From Pseudomonas chlororaphis (GTDB lineage: Bacteria; Pseudomonadota; Gammaproteobacteria; Pseudomonadales; Pseudomonadaceae), in NCBI GenBank assembly GCA_001023535.1, contig CP011020.1, positions 2,183,734 through 2,247,733 of the forward strand: a DNA stretch of 64,000 bases. Direction: 5' to 3'. Made by a program: the position numbers and the translations under genes. Shown here in pieces: positions 56,447-64,000 of the stretch. The notes beneath the pieces were generated by a model. The model made no database searches and was not told the origin of the DNA. It saw only the letters and a program-made list of their open reading frames with translations. How positions within the stretch are numbered: the first letter of the stretch is position 1; each line of letters starts with the position of its first letter.

Positions 56447-57205
56447 ATGCAGAACACCCCTGTTGCAAATGCCGATGATCACAAAGCGTGCGACGACGAC
56501 AAGCGCTGGAACACCCGGGCGCTGATCGTCGACGACGATGTGCCGATCCGCGAACTGCTGATCGATTACCTGGCCCGCTTCGGCATACGCGCCAGCGGTG
56601 TGACCGATGGCGCGGCCATGCGCCAGGCGTTGCAGGCCGAGCACTTCGACGTGGTCGTGCTCGACCTGATGCTGCCTGGTGAAGACGGCCTGCAATTGTG
56701 CCGCTGGCTGCGGGCCGAATCGGACATCCCGATCCTGATGCTCACTGCCCGCTGCGAACCCACCGACCGCATCATCGGCCTGGAACTGGGTGCCGATGAC
56801 TACATGGCAAAACCGTTCGAGCCCAGGGAGCTGGTGGCCCGTATCCAGACCATCCTGCGCCGGGTACGCGACGACCGCAGCGAACAACGGGCCAACATCC
56901 GCTTCGATAACTGGCGGCTCAACAGCGTGCTGCGCCAACTGATTTCTCTCGACGGGCTGGTGGTGCCGCTGTCCAACGCCGAGTTCCGCCTGCTGTGGGT
57001 GTTCATCGAACGACCGCGCCGGGTGCTCAGCCGCGAACAACTGCTGGACGCCGCCCGTGGACGCTCCATCGAGGCGTTCGACCGCAGCATCGACCTGCTG
57101 GTCTCGCGCCTGCGCCAGAAACTGGGCGACGACCCGAAGGCCCCGCAATTGATCAAGACCGTGCGTGGCGAGGGCTATCTGTTCGACGCCCGGGACATCG
57201 GTTGA
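56447..57205 (+). CDS. OmpR-family response regulator
   Basis: 252 residues: receiver domain with Asp29/Asp30, phosphorylation site Asp73 (VVLDLMLPGEDG) and Lys122 (MAKPF), then a winged-helix DNA-binding domain (about 155-250; FDRSIDLLVSRLRQKLGDD in part). Starts at 56447 (MQNTPVANADDH); the frame is open 16 codons upstream. The stop overlaps the start of the kinase gene by one base, so the pair is coupled. Similar to OmpR/RstA types; I cannot name the regulon. Confidence 0.92.
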   Translation: MQNTPVANADDHKACDDDKRWNTRALIVDDDVPIRELLIDYLARFGIRASGVTDGAAMRQALQAEHFDVVVLDLMLPGEDGLQLCRWLRAESDIPILMLTARCEPTDRIIGLELGADDYMAKPFEPRELVARIQTILRRVRDDRSEQRANIRFDNWRLNSVLRQLISLDGLVVPLSNAEFRLLWVFIERPRRVLSREQLLDAARGRSIEAFDRSIDLLVSRLRQKLGDDPKAPQLIKTVRGEGYLFDARDIG

Positions 57206-58248
57206 TGCGGCTGCGCCTCGACTCCCTGTTCGGCCGGCTGTTTGGCGTCCTGCTGCTGGCGATTGTCCTGGCGCACCTGTTGGCCTTTGCCTGGTTTTCC
57301 GTCTACGACAAACCGCCGCCCGGACCGCCACCCGGGTTTACCCAGCATGGCGACGGCCCTCCGCCCTTCGGCCCTCCGCCCGAGCATGCCGAGCGTCCGT
57401 GGTTCGGCGGGCCGGTGGTGCCGCTGACGTTGCAGTTCGTGTTCCTGATCGTGGCCGCCTGGTATGGCGCCAAGCTGTTGACCCGGCCGATCCAGCGCCT
57501 GAGCAACGCCGCCGAACGCCTGAGCGAAGACCTCGACAGCCCGCCGCTGGCCGAGGACGGCCCACGCGAGGCGCGCCAGGCAGCCCATACGTTCAACCTG
57601 ATGCAGCAACGGATTCGCGAGCAGGTGCAGCAGCGTTCACGCATGCTCGGCGCGGTGTCCCACGACCTGCGCACGCCGCTGTCGCGGCTCAAGCTGCGCC
57701 TGGAGCAGATCGACGACGTAAAGCTGCAAGGCCAGATGCGCCAGGACCTGGACGACATGATCGGCATGCTCGATGCCACCCTCACCTACCTGCATGAACA
57801 GCGCACCAGCGAAGCCTTGCAATGGATGGACGTGCAGGCCCTGGTGGAATCGCTGAGCGAAAACGCTCAGGACCAGGGCGCCGACGTACAGGCCAGTGGC
57901 GCGTGCGCGCCGCTGCACGTGCAGCCGATGGCGCTGCGCTCGTGCGTCAACAACCTGATGGACAATGCCCTGCGCTATGCGGGCCACGCCTTGATCACCC
58001 TGGACGACCAGGGCGACCGGGTGCTGATCCGGGTCATCGACCACGGCCCCGGCATTGCCCCAGACAAGCGTGAAGCGGTGTTCGAACCCTTCTATCGCCT
58101 GGAAGGCTCGCGCAACCGCAACTCCGGCGGCGTCGGCCTGGGCATGACCATCGCCCGGGAAGCCGCCGAACGCCTCGGCGGGCAGTTGAACCTGGAAGAA
58201 ACACCGGGCGGCGGATTGACGGCCGTCATCCACCTGCCACGCACCTGA
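57205..58248 (+). CDS. Sensor histidine kinase with proline-rich periplasmic loop
   Basis: 347 residues. Membrane helix 1 at about 9-31, a short periplasmic loop (about 33-72) very rich in proline and glycine (KPPPGPPPGF, GPPPFGPPPE), membrane helix 2 at about 72-90, HAMP, and kinase core: H box AVSHDLRTPLSRLK with His153, N box NNLMDNALRYA, G1 DHGPGIAP, G2 GGVGLGM. Partner of the OmpR-type regulator just upstream. The loop is too small for a folded ligand domain, and the signal is unknown. Confidence 0.92.
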   Translation: MRLRLDSLFGRLFGVLLLAIVLAHLLAFAWFSVYDKPPPGPPPGFTQHGDGPPPFGPPPEHAERPWFGGPVVPLTLQFVFLIVAAWYGAKLLTRPIQRLSNAAERLSEDLDSPPLAEDGPREARQAAHTFNLMQQRIREQVQQRSRMLGAVSHDLRTPLSRLKLRLEQIDDVKLQGQMRQDLDDMIGMLDATLTYLHEQRTSEALQWMDVQALVESLSENAQDQGADVQASGACAPLHVQPMALRSCVNNLMDNALRYAGHALITLDDQGDRVLIRVIDHGPGIAPDKREAVFEPFYRLEGSRNRNSGGVGLGMTIAREAAERLGGQLNLEETPGGGLTAVIHLPRT

Positions 58249-58391
58249 GCCCTCAGTTCCCACAGGGTTCAAGGGTGAGCCGGGGCTGTGTATGGCCTGC
58301 GATACAAACGCCACACACCCACGACAACTGGCCCGCCGACGCTGCTTGAGCCGGTGCACCCGCCGGCAACACCAGCCCAAGGAGAGTGCCC

Positions 58392-59126
58392 ATGATCGGC
58401 AGCGTCAGCGCCAGCAATTACGCGTCATACACCAGCACCAGCAATACCTCGACCCACAGTGCCCACGGCCAGTCATTCCAGAAGGAACTGCTTGGCCGGC
58501 TCGACAGCAACGACGACGGTTCGATCGATCAGGATGAACTGAGCAGCGCCCTGTCGCAAAAAAGCGACGACGGTATCCTGGTCAGCCTGAGCGACAACTT
58601 CGACGACCTGGACAGTGACGGCAGTGGTGACTTGAGCAGCGAGGAAATGGCGGCGATGGCCCCGCCACCACCGCCACCGCGGAACCAGGCGCCCGATACC
58701 GAACTGGCCGATGCGTTGCTCAGCGCGCTGGACACCGACGGTGACGGCGTGGTCAGCAGCGACGAATTAAGCAGCGGTCTGGCCAGTGCCGGCAGCAATG
58801 CCGATAGCCAACAGGTGTTCTCGGCCCTGGACAAGAATGAGGACGGCACCGTCAGCGCCGACGAACTCGCCGCCAGCCTCGCCCCATCGCCGCCCCCTCA
58901 ACAGGCCTCCAGCGACGAGCTGTTCAGCCAGCTCGATGCCGATGACGACGGCAGCATCACCGCCAGCGAACTGACCAGCGCCTTGCAGGCGAACCGCGAC
59001 AGCGACAGCACCACCAACCAGGACAGTGCCAGCGAGGCCTTGGGCAGGATGATCGCCAACCTCAGCCGGCAGTACTCGCTGGACAGCGTCGCGACCGTGG
59101 GCAAGCACCTGAACGTGGCGACCTGA
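58392..59126 (+). CDS. EF-hand calcium-binding protein with five loops (XopAW-like)
   Basis: 244 residues, Ser/Asp-rich, no signal peptide. Five EF-hand loops can be read: 38-49 (DSNDDGSIDQDE), 74-85, 114-125 (DTDGDGVVSSDE), 147-158 and 182-193 (DADDDGSITASE), with a proline run at 91-96 and another at 165-169. N-terminus MIGSVSASNYASYTSTSN is Ser/Thr/Asn-rich, as in type III secreted effectors; the NCBI family name XopAW is used for such Pseudomonas proteins. Start at 58392 by GGAG spacing; a GTG two codons upstream exists. Secretion and role are unproven. Confidence 0.85.
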   Translation: MIGSVSASNYASYTSTSNTSTHSAHGQSFQKELLGRLDSNDDGSIDQDELSSALSQKSDDGILVSLSDNFDDLDSDGSGDLSSEEMAAMAPPPPPPRNQAPDTELADALLSALDTDGDGVVSSDELSSGLASAGSNADSQQVFSALDKNEDGTVSADELAASLAPSPPPQQASSDELFSQLDADDDGSITASELTSALQANRDSDSTTNQDSASEALGRMIANLSRQYSLDSVATVGKHLNVAT

Positions 59127-59191
59127 GACGACGGCGAACCTGGCGGCGAGGGCGTCAGGCTACGCGTCGACCTCAGGGCTTAGAAGACTCC

Positions 59192-59234
59192 GTGGCGAGG
59201 GCGCCGGCGCCCGCTGGGCCGCCCGATTCGCCAC
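59192..59234. repeat. REP-type sequence after the EF-hand gene
   Basis: GTGGCGAGGGCGCCGGCGCCCG start and ATTCGCCAC end, in inverted orientation, a short relative of the elements at 36 kb. Intergenic, between convergent genes. Confidence 0.55.
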
Positions 59235-59264
59235 GGTTTTGGGTTCCGGAAGGTGCTGTTCAAG

Positions 59265-60302
59265 CTAGCGTGCCTGGCTTTTGCTCCAGTCCGTCAACAG
59301 GCTGTACGCCACCGCCAGCAAGGTCGGGCCGATGAACAGGCCGATGAAGCCGAAGGCAATCAACCCGCCGAACACGCCCAGCAGCACGATGACCAACGGC
59401 AGGTTCCCGCCCCGGCTGATCAGGTAGGGCTTGAGCACGTTGTCCACGCCGCTGATGATGAACGTGCCCCAGATGCCGAGGAACACCGCCATCCCGTACT
59501 CGCCTTTCCACGCCAGCCAGGCCGTGGCCGGAATCCAGACCAGCGGCGGGCCCATGGGGATCAGGCTGAGCAGGAACGTGACGATCCCCAGCACCAGCGC
59601 GCCCGGCACGCCAGCGATCAGGAAGCCGATCAAGGCCAGCAGGGCCTGGGCCGCCGCAGTGCCGATCACGCCATTGACCACCCGTTGTACCGTCCCGGCC
59701 ACCAACTCGATGTAGTAACCGGCGCGGTCGCCGATCAGGCGCTCCAGCAATCCATGGACGAACGCCGCAAGGCGCGGGCCATCGCGATAGAAGAAAAATA
59801 CGAACACGATGCTCAGGGTCAGTTCGAGCATGCCGCCACCAATCTGCTTGCTGCGGGCCAACAACCAGTTGCCGACCTGTCCCAGGTACGGCTTGAGGGT
59901 GACCATCATCGCCGCGCCCTGCTGGTCGATGCTGTTCCAGATCGCCACCAGCCGCCCACCCACCAGCGGCAAGCCGCCCAGCCAGGCCGGTGCGTCGGGC
60001 AGGCCATCGACCTGCACGTCGCGGATGAACGCCGTGGCATCGCGCACATGATCGGCCAGGTTGAACCCCAGCCACACCAGCGGCCCCGCCACCAACAGCA
60101 TCCACCCCACCGTCAACAGCCCCGCCGCGAGGGACTCGCGACCATTGACCCAGCGGGTCAGCAGGCGCATCAACGGCCAACTGGCAAACGCCAGCACCGC
60201 CCCCCAGAACAGCGCCGACCAGAACGGCGCCATCACCCAGAGGCTTGCGCCGAACAACACCAGGAGCAGAATCTGCACCAACAGCCGATCGTTATTGAGC
60301 AT
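59265..60302 (-). CDS. AI-2E family transporter
   Basis: 345-residue membrane protein of the AI-2E/PerM superfamily with eight or so hydrophobic segments, beginning MLNNDRLLVQILLLVLFGASL. Some relatives move autoinducer-2, others sodium ions or unknown substrates. Family features such as FFYRDGPRL and PMGPPLVWIPA are visible. The ATG at 60302 is selected because the upstream extension has no hydrophobic or conserved sequence; its ribosome binding site is weak. The DUF4892 gene lies about 60 bases upstream. Confidence 0.87.
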   Translation of the reverse strand: MLNNDRLLVQILLLVLFGASLWVMAPFWSALFWGAVLAFASWPLMRLLTRWVNGRESLAAGLLTVGWMLLVAGPLVWLGFNLADHVRDATAFIRDVQVDGLPDAPAWLGGLPLVGGRLVAIWNSIDQQGAAMMVTLKPYLGQVGNWLLARSKQIGGGMLELTLSIVFVFFFYRDGPRLAAFVHGLLERLIGDRAGYYIELVAGTVQRVVNGVIGTAAAQALLALIGFLIAGVPGALVLGIVTFLLSLIPMGPPLVWIPATAWLAWKGEYGMAVFLGIWGTFIISGVDNVLKPYLISRGGNLPLVIVLLGVFGGLIAFGFIGLFIGPTLLAVAYSLLTDWSKSQAR

Positions 60303-60362
60303 GTAAGGTCTCGAAAAATGTCCAGGGCGGGCCACGGCGTGAGGCCCGCGACCCGCCACAGC

Positions 60363-61181
60363 TTATCGCAGCAGTTCCAGATGCAGGCCCGCCGCGTCGC
60401 CACTGGCGGTTTCCAGGCGCGCGGCCCGCACCCCCTGGCCCGCCAGCGCCTGCCGCCACTCTTCGGCCCGAGGGCCGGCAATACTGACCCGCAGCCCCGT
60501 ATCCAGGTTCAATGCCCGGGACAACAGGCGCAGCCAGGTATCGTCCGGCTCACCGCCAAGGCGCGGCAAGTCGAGCACCCCGGTGTCCTTGAGCTGGCGC
60601 AGCAGGGTCGCCGAGGTGGGCAGCAAATCCCCCAGCGCGGCATTCGCCGCAAACTGTTCGACGTGCAGGTAGGCCTTGCGATTGCCGCGGGTGATGCCAT
60701 AGAGCGCAATCAAGGTGTTGTCCGCCGGGGGCGCCAGGCGCAACAGCAGGTAGGCCTGGCCGTTGTCGGCACCGTAGAGCTTGGCGTTGCCGAAGACCTC
60801 GTTGGCCCACAGGCTGCTTTCGCCGCAATCGCGGGCCTGGCACCAGAACAACAGCTCGGCACCCTGCTTCTGCAACGCTTCGCGCGCCGCCGTGAAGGCC
60901 TGGGTCGCGGAATGTTCGGGCGGCAGTTCGTAGGTGACCGAGGTCACGTTGCCCCGGGCGTCGACCTGGCCGTCGAAACGCAACTGGCCACTGATTCGGC
61001 GGATCGAGCCCATGGGATAGACGCGTTCCAGGTCATTGGTTTGCCGGTAATCGACGATCTGGGCATCGGGCATGCGTGGCACGCCCTCCAGGTCGCGACT
61101 GCCCGGCACATCGGCAGCGAACGATGCCGGGCTGAAGCAGGCCAGCGCCAGCAGGACGAGTGAATGGACGGATGATTTCAT
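60363..61181 (-). CDS. DUF4892 exported protein
   Basis: 272 residues from MKSSVHSLVLLALACFSPASFA; a signal peptide is cleaved after about residue 22. The mature part has DLEGVPRMPDAQIVDYRQ, a CQARDCGESSLWANEVF pair of cysteines, and AYLLLRLAP, in keeping with the DUF4892 family, whose function is unknown. Likely periplasmic or outer-membrane associated (OmpA-like fold not evident). The start 18 codons upstream is not used, since it would lead into the signal peptide. Confidence 0.83.
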   Translation of the reverse strand: MKSSVHSLVLLALACFSPASFAADVPGSRDLEGVPRMPDAQIVDYRQTNDLERVYPMGSIRRISGQLRFDGQVDARGNVTSVTYELPPEHSATQAFTAAREALQKQGAELLFWCQARDCGESSLWANEVFGNAKLYGADNGQAYLLLRLAPPADNTLIALYGITRGNRKAYLHVEQFAANAALGDLLPTSATLLRQLKDTGVLDLPRLGGEPDDTWLRLLSRALNLDTGLRVSIAGPRAEEWRQALAGQGVRAARLETASGDAAGLHLELLR

Positions 61182-61310
61182 CGGATCGACGTGGCCTGGA
61201 GCGCCCGGACGCGACAAGCGTCGTCGGTGCACCACGGGGCGGGTAAGCAGCGGTCTGTCATGGTTGTCTCCCTTTCAACCCGCCCAGCCTCGACAGTTGC
61301 CCGGCGCAAG

Positions 61311-62162
61311 TCAAGAAACGCTGAAGAACCGATTGAAACAGTCTGCTACAAGCGCGGCGCCGCCTTCGTCATTCAGGTGCAAATGATGGCCGCCCGGCAA
61401 CTGCTCATGACTGAAGGGTAGACGCTCCAGCAACTCCGGGTGCCGCGCCAGCATGCCGTCGGCCGCCACCACCAGGTGCGCGGGACAGGCGACCCGTGCC
61501 ACGAACGCCATGGCCTGCTCGTCGGTCAGGCGCAGCGGCGATGGCAAGGTCAGGCGGTTGTCGGTGCGCCACGTGTAGCCACCAGGCACCGGCATCAGTC
61601 CGCGCTGGGCCAGCAGCTCGGCCGCCTCGCGACTGACCGCCACCAGGCCTTTCATGCGTGCCTCGATGGCCCGGTCGAGGGTTTTGTAGACCGGTTTGCG
61701 TTTGTGCTGCAAATCCATTTGCGCTTGCAGGGCCATGCCCATGCGTTCGGCCGCGCCATCGCCCTGGGCGGTGGGCGGGATGACGCCGTCGATCAGCCCC
61801 AGGTGCGTCACCCGCTCCGGCAAGGCGCCGGCCAGCACCAGCGAAACAATGGCGCCCATGGAGTGCCCCAACAGGGCGAAACGTTTCAAGCCCAGTTGTT
61901 CGGCGACGTGCAGCACGTCATGGGCATAGTCCCAGAGCGCGTAACCGGCACCGGCCGGCCGATGCCCGGAATGACCATGGCCGGCCATGTCCAGGGCGAT
62001 GACCCGCAAGCCCGCCAGCCGCGGGGCCAGCCGGGCGAAACTGTTGGCGTTGTCCAGCCAGCCGTGCAGGGCGATCACCGGACGGCCCTCTTCCGGGCCG
62101 AACAGGTGGGCTGCCAACTCGATATGCGGCAGGCTCAGGCGGACCTCTTCGACCGTGCTCAT
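61311..62162 (-). CDS. Alpha/beta hydrolase (first of a pair)
   Basis: 283 residues. Nucleophile elbow GHSMGAIVSL with the Ser, oxyanion HGWLDNANSF near residue 34, and a C-terminal HHLHL-type histidine (LPGGHHLHLND). The fold and size match esterases and haloalkane dehalogenase relatives; the substrate is unknown. It overlaps the end of the second hydrolase by four bases. Confidence 0.88.
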   Translation of the reverse strand: MSTVEEVRLSLPHIELAAHLFGPEEGRPVIALHGWLDNANSFARLAPRLAGLRVIALDMAGHGHSGHRPAGAGYALWDYAHDVLHVAEQLGLKRFALLGHSMGAIVSLVLAGALPERVTHLGLIDGVIPPTAQGDGAAERMGMALQAQMDLQHKRKPVYKTLDRAIEARMKGLVAVSREAAELLAQRGLMPVPGGYTWRTDNRLTLPSPLRLTDEQAMAFVARVACPAHLVVAADGMLARHPELLERLPFSHEQLPGGHHLHLNDEGGAALVADCFNRFFSVS

Positions 62163-62953
62163 GGGCGATGCCCCTGCCAACGCTGGAACAGGTCCTTGAG
62201 CAGGTTGGCCGTGTCTTGCGGCCGCTCCAGGGGGAACATATGGCCGCCGGGCATGCTCAGGGCTTCGCCATGGGGCATGCGCCGCACCGATCGAGTGTGA
62301 TGGCGCATCACCACGCGACTCTGCCGGCCACGCACCACTGCCAGCGGCACCTGGAGCGTGCGGGGCCGGCCCGGGCTGGTGTGCGGCACGCCGCGATAGA
62401 TGCTGATTTCCGTGGCCGGGTCGAAGCGCAACCGCAAGCGGTCGCCCACCGGCTGCAGGCCGTGTTGCAGGTAAGCGTCAAAGCAATCCGGGTCGAAGCC
62501 GCGGAACAGCGTCTTGCCGGCGAAATACTGCCGCGCCGAGGCCAGGTCGGCGAACTCCTCGCGCCGGCCCAGGGTCCGGCCGGCCGGGGTCAGGCGATCA
62601 ATGAAGCCCAGGCGCTTGGCGGCCAGGATCACCCACCGGTCGGTGCGGGTCAGCACCGGCGAATCGAGCATGACCACGCCTCGGTACAAGTGCGGGCATC
62701 GCAACGCCGCGTGCAGGTGCAGCACACCACCCAGGGAATGGCCGACACCCCATACCGGCGCCGGCTGGCGTTCCAGGTGATGGATCAATTCGTCCACCAG
62801 GTTGTGCCAGTTGTCGTCCACCGGAAAGCGCGGATCGTGGCCGTGCAGTTCCAGGTGCGCGACCTCGTACTGCGGCGCCAGCGCGGCGAACAGCTTGCCG
62901 TAGGTGGCCGAGGGGAAACCGTTGGCGTGGGCGAAAAATACCTGTTGCGACAT
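62159..62953 (-). CDS. Alpha/beta hydrolase (second of a pair)
   Basis: 264 residues from MSQQVFFAHANGFPSATYGK. The HANGFPS oxyanion region, nucleophile GVGHSLGGVLHL, and C-terminal MPGGHMFPLERP histidine are present. Resembles the Pseudomonas proteins of the same pair next to a hotdog thioesterase. The longer frame starts 20 codons upstream in the intergenic region and is not used. Probably cotranscribed with the next hydrolase. Confidence 0.88.
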   Translation of the reverse strand: MSQQVFFAHANGFPSATYGKLFAALAPQYEVAHLELHGHDPRFPVDDNWHNLVDELIHHLERQPAPVWGVGHSLGGVLHLHAALRCPHLYRGVVMLDSPVLTRTDRWVILAAKRLGFIDRLTPAGRTLGRREEFADLASARQYFAGKTLFRGFDPDCFDAYLQHGLQPVGDRLRLRFDPATEISIYRGVPHTSPGRPRTLQVPLAVVRGRQSRVVMRHHTRSVRRMPHGEALSMPGGHMFPLERPQDTANLLKDLFQRWQGHRP

Positions 62954-63104
62954 GACAGCCGATCCATTGGGGGAACTGGCACCGATTCTGCGCACAAGCC
63001 ACCGACGCGGCAATGACCGTAACTGCCAGGAATGATGACAGTCGAGCTTGGGCTATAGACAGAAGCTGCAAGCCTCAAGTTGATAGCTTGCAGCTCCCAG
63101 CGCT

Positions 63105-63548
63105 TCACCGCGCCGGCGGTTGCTCGCCGAGCGGCACCACCGCCATGGTCAGGCGCGATACGCAGTTGAGCTTGCCGTCGTCGTTGGTCAAGCGGATGTC
63201 CCAGACCTGCGTGGTGCGGCCCAGGTGGACCATCCGTGCCGTGGCGGTGACCCGTCCGCTGCGCACGCCACGCAGGTGGTTGGCGTTGATCTCCAGGCCC
63301 ACGCAGTAGAACTTGCTGGTGTCCACGCACAGGTAAGCGGCCATGGACCCGACCGTCTCGGCCAACACCACCGACGCGCCGCCATGCAGCAGGCCGAAGG
63401 GTTGGTGGGTGCGGTGATCGACCACCATGCTCGCGGTCAGGGACTCGTCGTCGAACGACTCGAAACGAATGTCGAGCACTTCGCTGATGGTGTTTTTACC
63501 GGCGGCGTTGAGTTGTTCGAGGTTGGGGGTGTTGCGCCACAGACTCAT
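63105..63548 (-). CDS. Hotdog-fold thioesterase (PaaI/YbdB-like)
   Basis: 147 residues from MSLWRNTPNLEQL. Hotdog motif HQPFGLLHGGASVVLAETVGS with the Gly-rich turn and catalytic Glu; C-terminal LNCVSRLTMAVV. Acyl-CoA thioesterase, possibly for aromatic or enterobactin-type acyl groups; the natural substrate is unknown. AAAGGA spaced nine bases from the chosen ATG; an ATG three codons earlier (63557) touches the site and is less likely. Confidence 0.88.
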   Translation of the reverse strand: MSLWRNTPNLEQLNAAGKNTISEVLDIRFESFDDESLTASMVVDHRTHQPFGLLHGGASVVLAETVGSMAAYLCVDTSKFYCVGLEINANHLRGVRSGRVTATARMVHLGRTTQVWDIRLTNDDGKLNCVSRLTMAVVPLGEQPPAR

Positions 63549-63600
63549 CGTGTTCATTCCTTTATCGTTGTTATTGTGGCCGCTTGCATTTCGTACACAG

Positions 63601-63762
63601 CCTAGGCTCTGTCTGAAAAGCCTTGATACTCGTTCATGCTGCGTTGAAAACCGGCTCGGAATGCTCATTTACTCCAGTAAAGTCGAGCGCGACCCCGGCC
63701 GTTCCTCGCCGGTTTTCGCCTTGCCTGACCTTCGTCTCAAGACTTTTCAAACACAGCCTAGG
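63601..63762. repeat. 162-bp imperfect palindromic element
   Basis: Left arm at 63601-63629 and right arm at 63734-63762 match in inverted orientation at 25 of 29 positions (both ends CCTAGG). Inner arms GAAAACCGGCTCGGAA (63646-63661) and TTCCTCGCCGGTTTTC (63702-63717) share the same centre. An additional palindrome, TTTACTCCAGTAAA, is at 63668-63681. It lies between the thioesterase gene and sixA and has no coding potential; it looks like a non-autonomous repeat. Confidence 0.8.
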
Positions 63763-64000
63763 GGTGCCGCAGGGCCTTGAGCGTCATCGCCCCGGCCAGC
63801 GGCAGGTCGCCTTCCAGTTCGGCCAGGCCGGCGGTCTGCACCTGTTCGGGTTGTTGCAGGTGGCCGTGTTGCAGCAGGCCCAGCAGGCTGCCCACCAGCG
63901 GGTTGTGGCTGACCAGCAGCACCGGGGCCTGGTCCGCCAGGTGTTCCAAAACCTTTTGCGGCCGTGTCTCCGGCGTGAGCCAGTTGACCGTGATCAGCTG
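63758..64000 (-). CDS. sixA: Phosphohistidine phosphatase SixA (C-terminal part)
   Basis: The frame is open from the right window edge to a TAG at 63760-63758, giving 80 residues. LLVSHNPLVGSLLGLLQHG is the second conserved histidine region of the SixA/phosphoglycerate-mutase-like histidine phosphatases (SHNP). SixA removes phosphate from histidine kinases or phosphocarriers; the N-terminal RHG motif is beyond the window. The stop lies inside the end of the palindromic repeat at 63601-63762. A TTG at 63949 is not the true start. Confidence 0.82.
   Translation of the reverse strand, partial: QLITVNWLTPETRPQKVLEHLADQAPVLLVSHNPLVGSLLGLLQHGHLQQPEQVQTAGLAELEGDLPLAGAMTLKALRHP

Overview
The window is a stretch of Pseudomonas chromosome, most likely from the P. 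fluorescens lineage. The basis is gene order: mltG-pabC-fabF-acpP-fabG-fabD-plsX-rpmF-yceD / maf-sppA-HAD-rluC / rne, and murB-LMW-PTP-kdsB-Trm112-lpxK-exbD-exbB-comEC, is the arrangement I know from Pseudomonas. fabH is missing between plsX and fabD, and the intergenic spaces carry Pseudomonas-type REP/REPIN palindromes. All assignments come from reading the translations; no database was searched.

Layout. 1-6.9 kb (minus strand): yceD-rpmF-plsX, then fabD-fabG-acpP-fabF-pabC-mltG (fatty acid synthesis, ACP, L32, folate precursor and murein processing); mltG runs off the left edge. 7.0-14.3 kb: maf, sppA, a HAD phosphatase, rluC and, divergently, rne (RNase E) with a leader of about 630 nt. 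14.5-18.9 kb (minus): a periplasmic molybdenum hydroxylase of the isoquinoline 1-oxidoreductase/aldehyde oxidase type (2Fe-2S subunit, Tat-exported Mo subunit) with its XdhC and MocA-like maturation factors. 19.1-26.0 kb (minus): the murB to comEC envelope operon. 26.1-33.2 kb: a DUF2062 membrane protein, a YadGH-type ABC exporter, a glutathione transferase, a transglutaminase-like protein, and fadE with a small companion gene.

33.6-47.9 kb is the main accessory region: a complete Tad/Flp (type IVc) pilus locus with a split layout. Secretin, TadD lipoprotein and a DUF3613 protein lie on the plus strand. They converge, across a cluster of three REPINs, on a minus-strand operon of twelve genes: two tandem Flp pilins, TadV prepilin peptidase, an AAA+ ATPase not in the textbook Tad set, RcpC, TadG, two TadE-type pseudopilins, TadZ, TadA, TadB and TadC. 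A divergent AraC-type regulator with a degenerate receiver-like domain sits beside flp, and the shared intergenic region has two direct repeats 21 bp apart that look like its operator.

48.0-48.4 kb (minus): a tRNA Glu-Gly-Glu-Gly cluster with a strong sigma70 promoter. 48.7-64 kb: a membrane-anchored protein of unknown function, an HBM-type chemoreceptor, a MocR-type regulator, an SDR dehydrogenase, a zinc-free NADP-dependent oxidoreductase, pyrF, an OmpR/histidine kinase pair with a proline-rich periplasmic loop, a five-EF-hand protein, an AI-2E family transporter, a DUF4892 protein, two alpha/beta hydrolases, a hotdog thioesterase, a 162-bp palindromic repeat and the C-terminal part of sixA at the right edge.

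No prophage, insertion sequence, CRISPR array or obvious pseudogene was seen. The most unusual items are the Tad locus (extra ATPase, split layout, pseudo-receiver AraC regulator, flp duplication), the near-leaderless consensus promoter of yceD, and the palindromic element that supplies the sixA stop codon.
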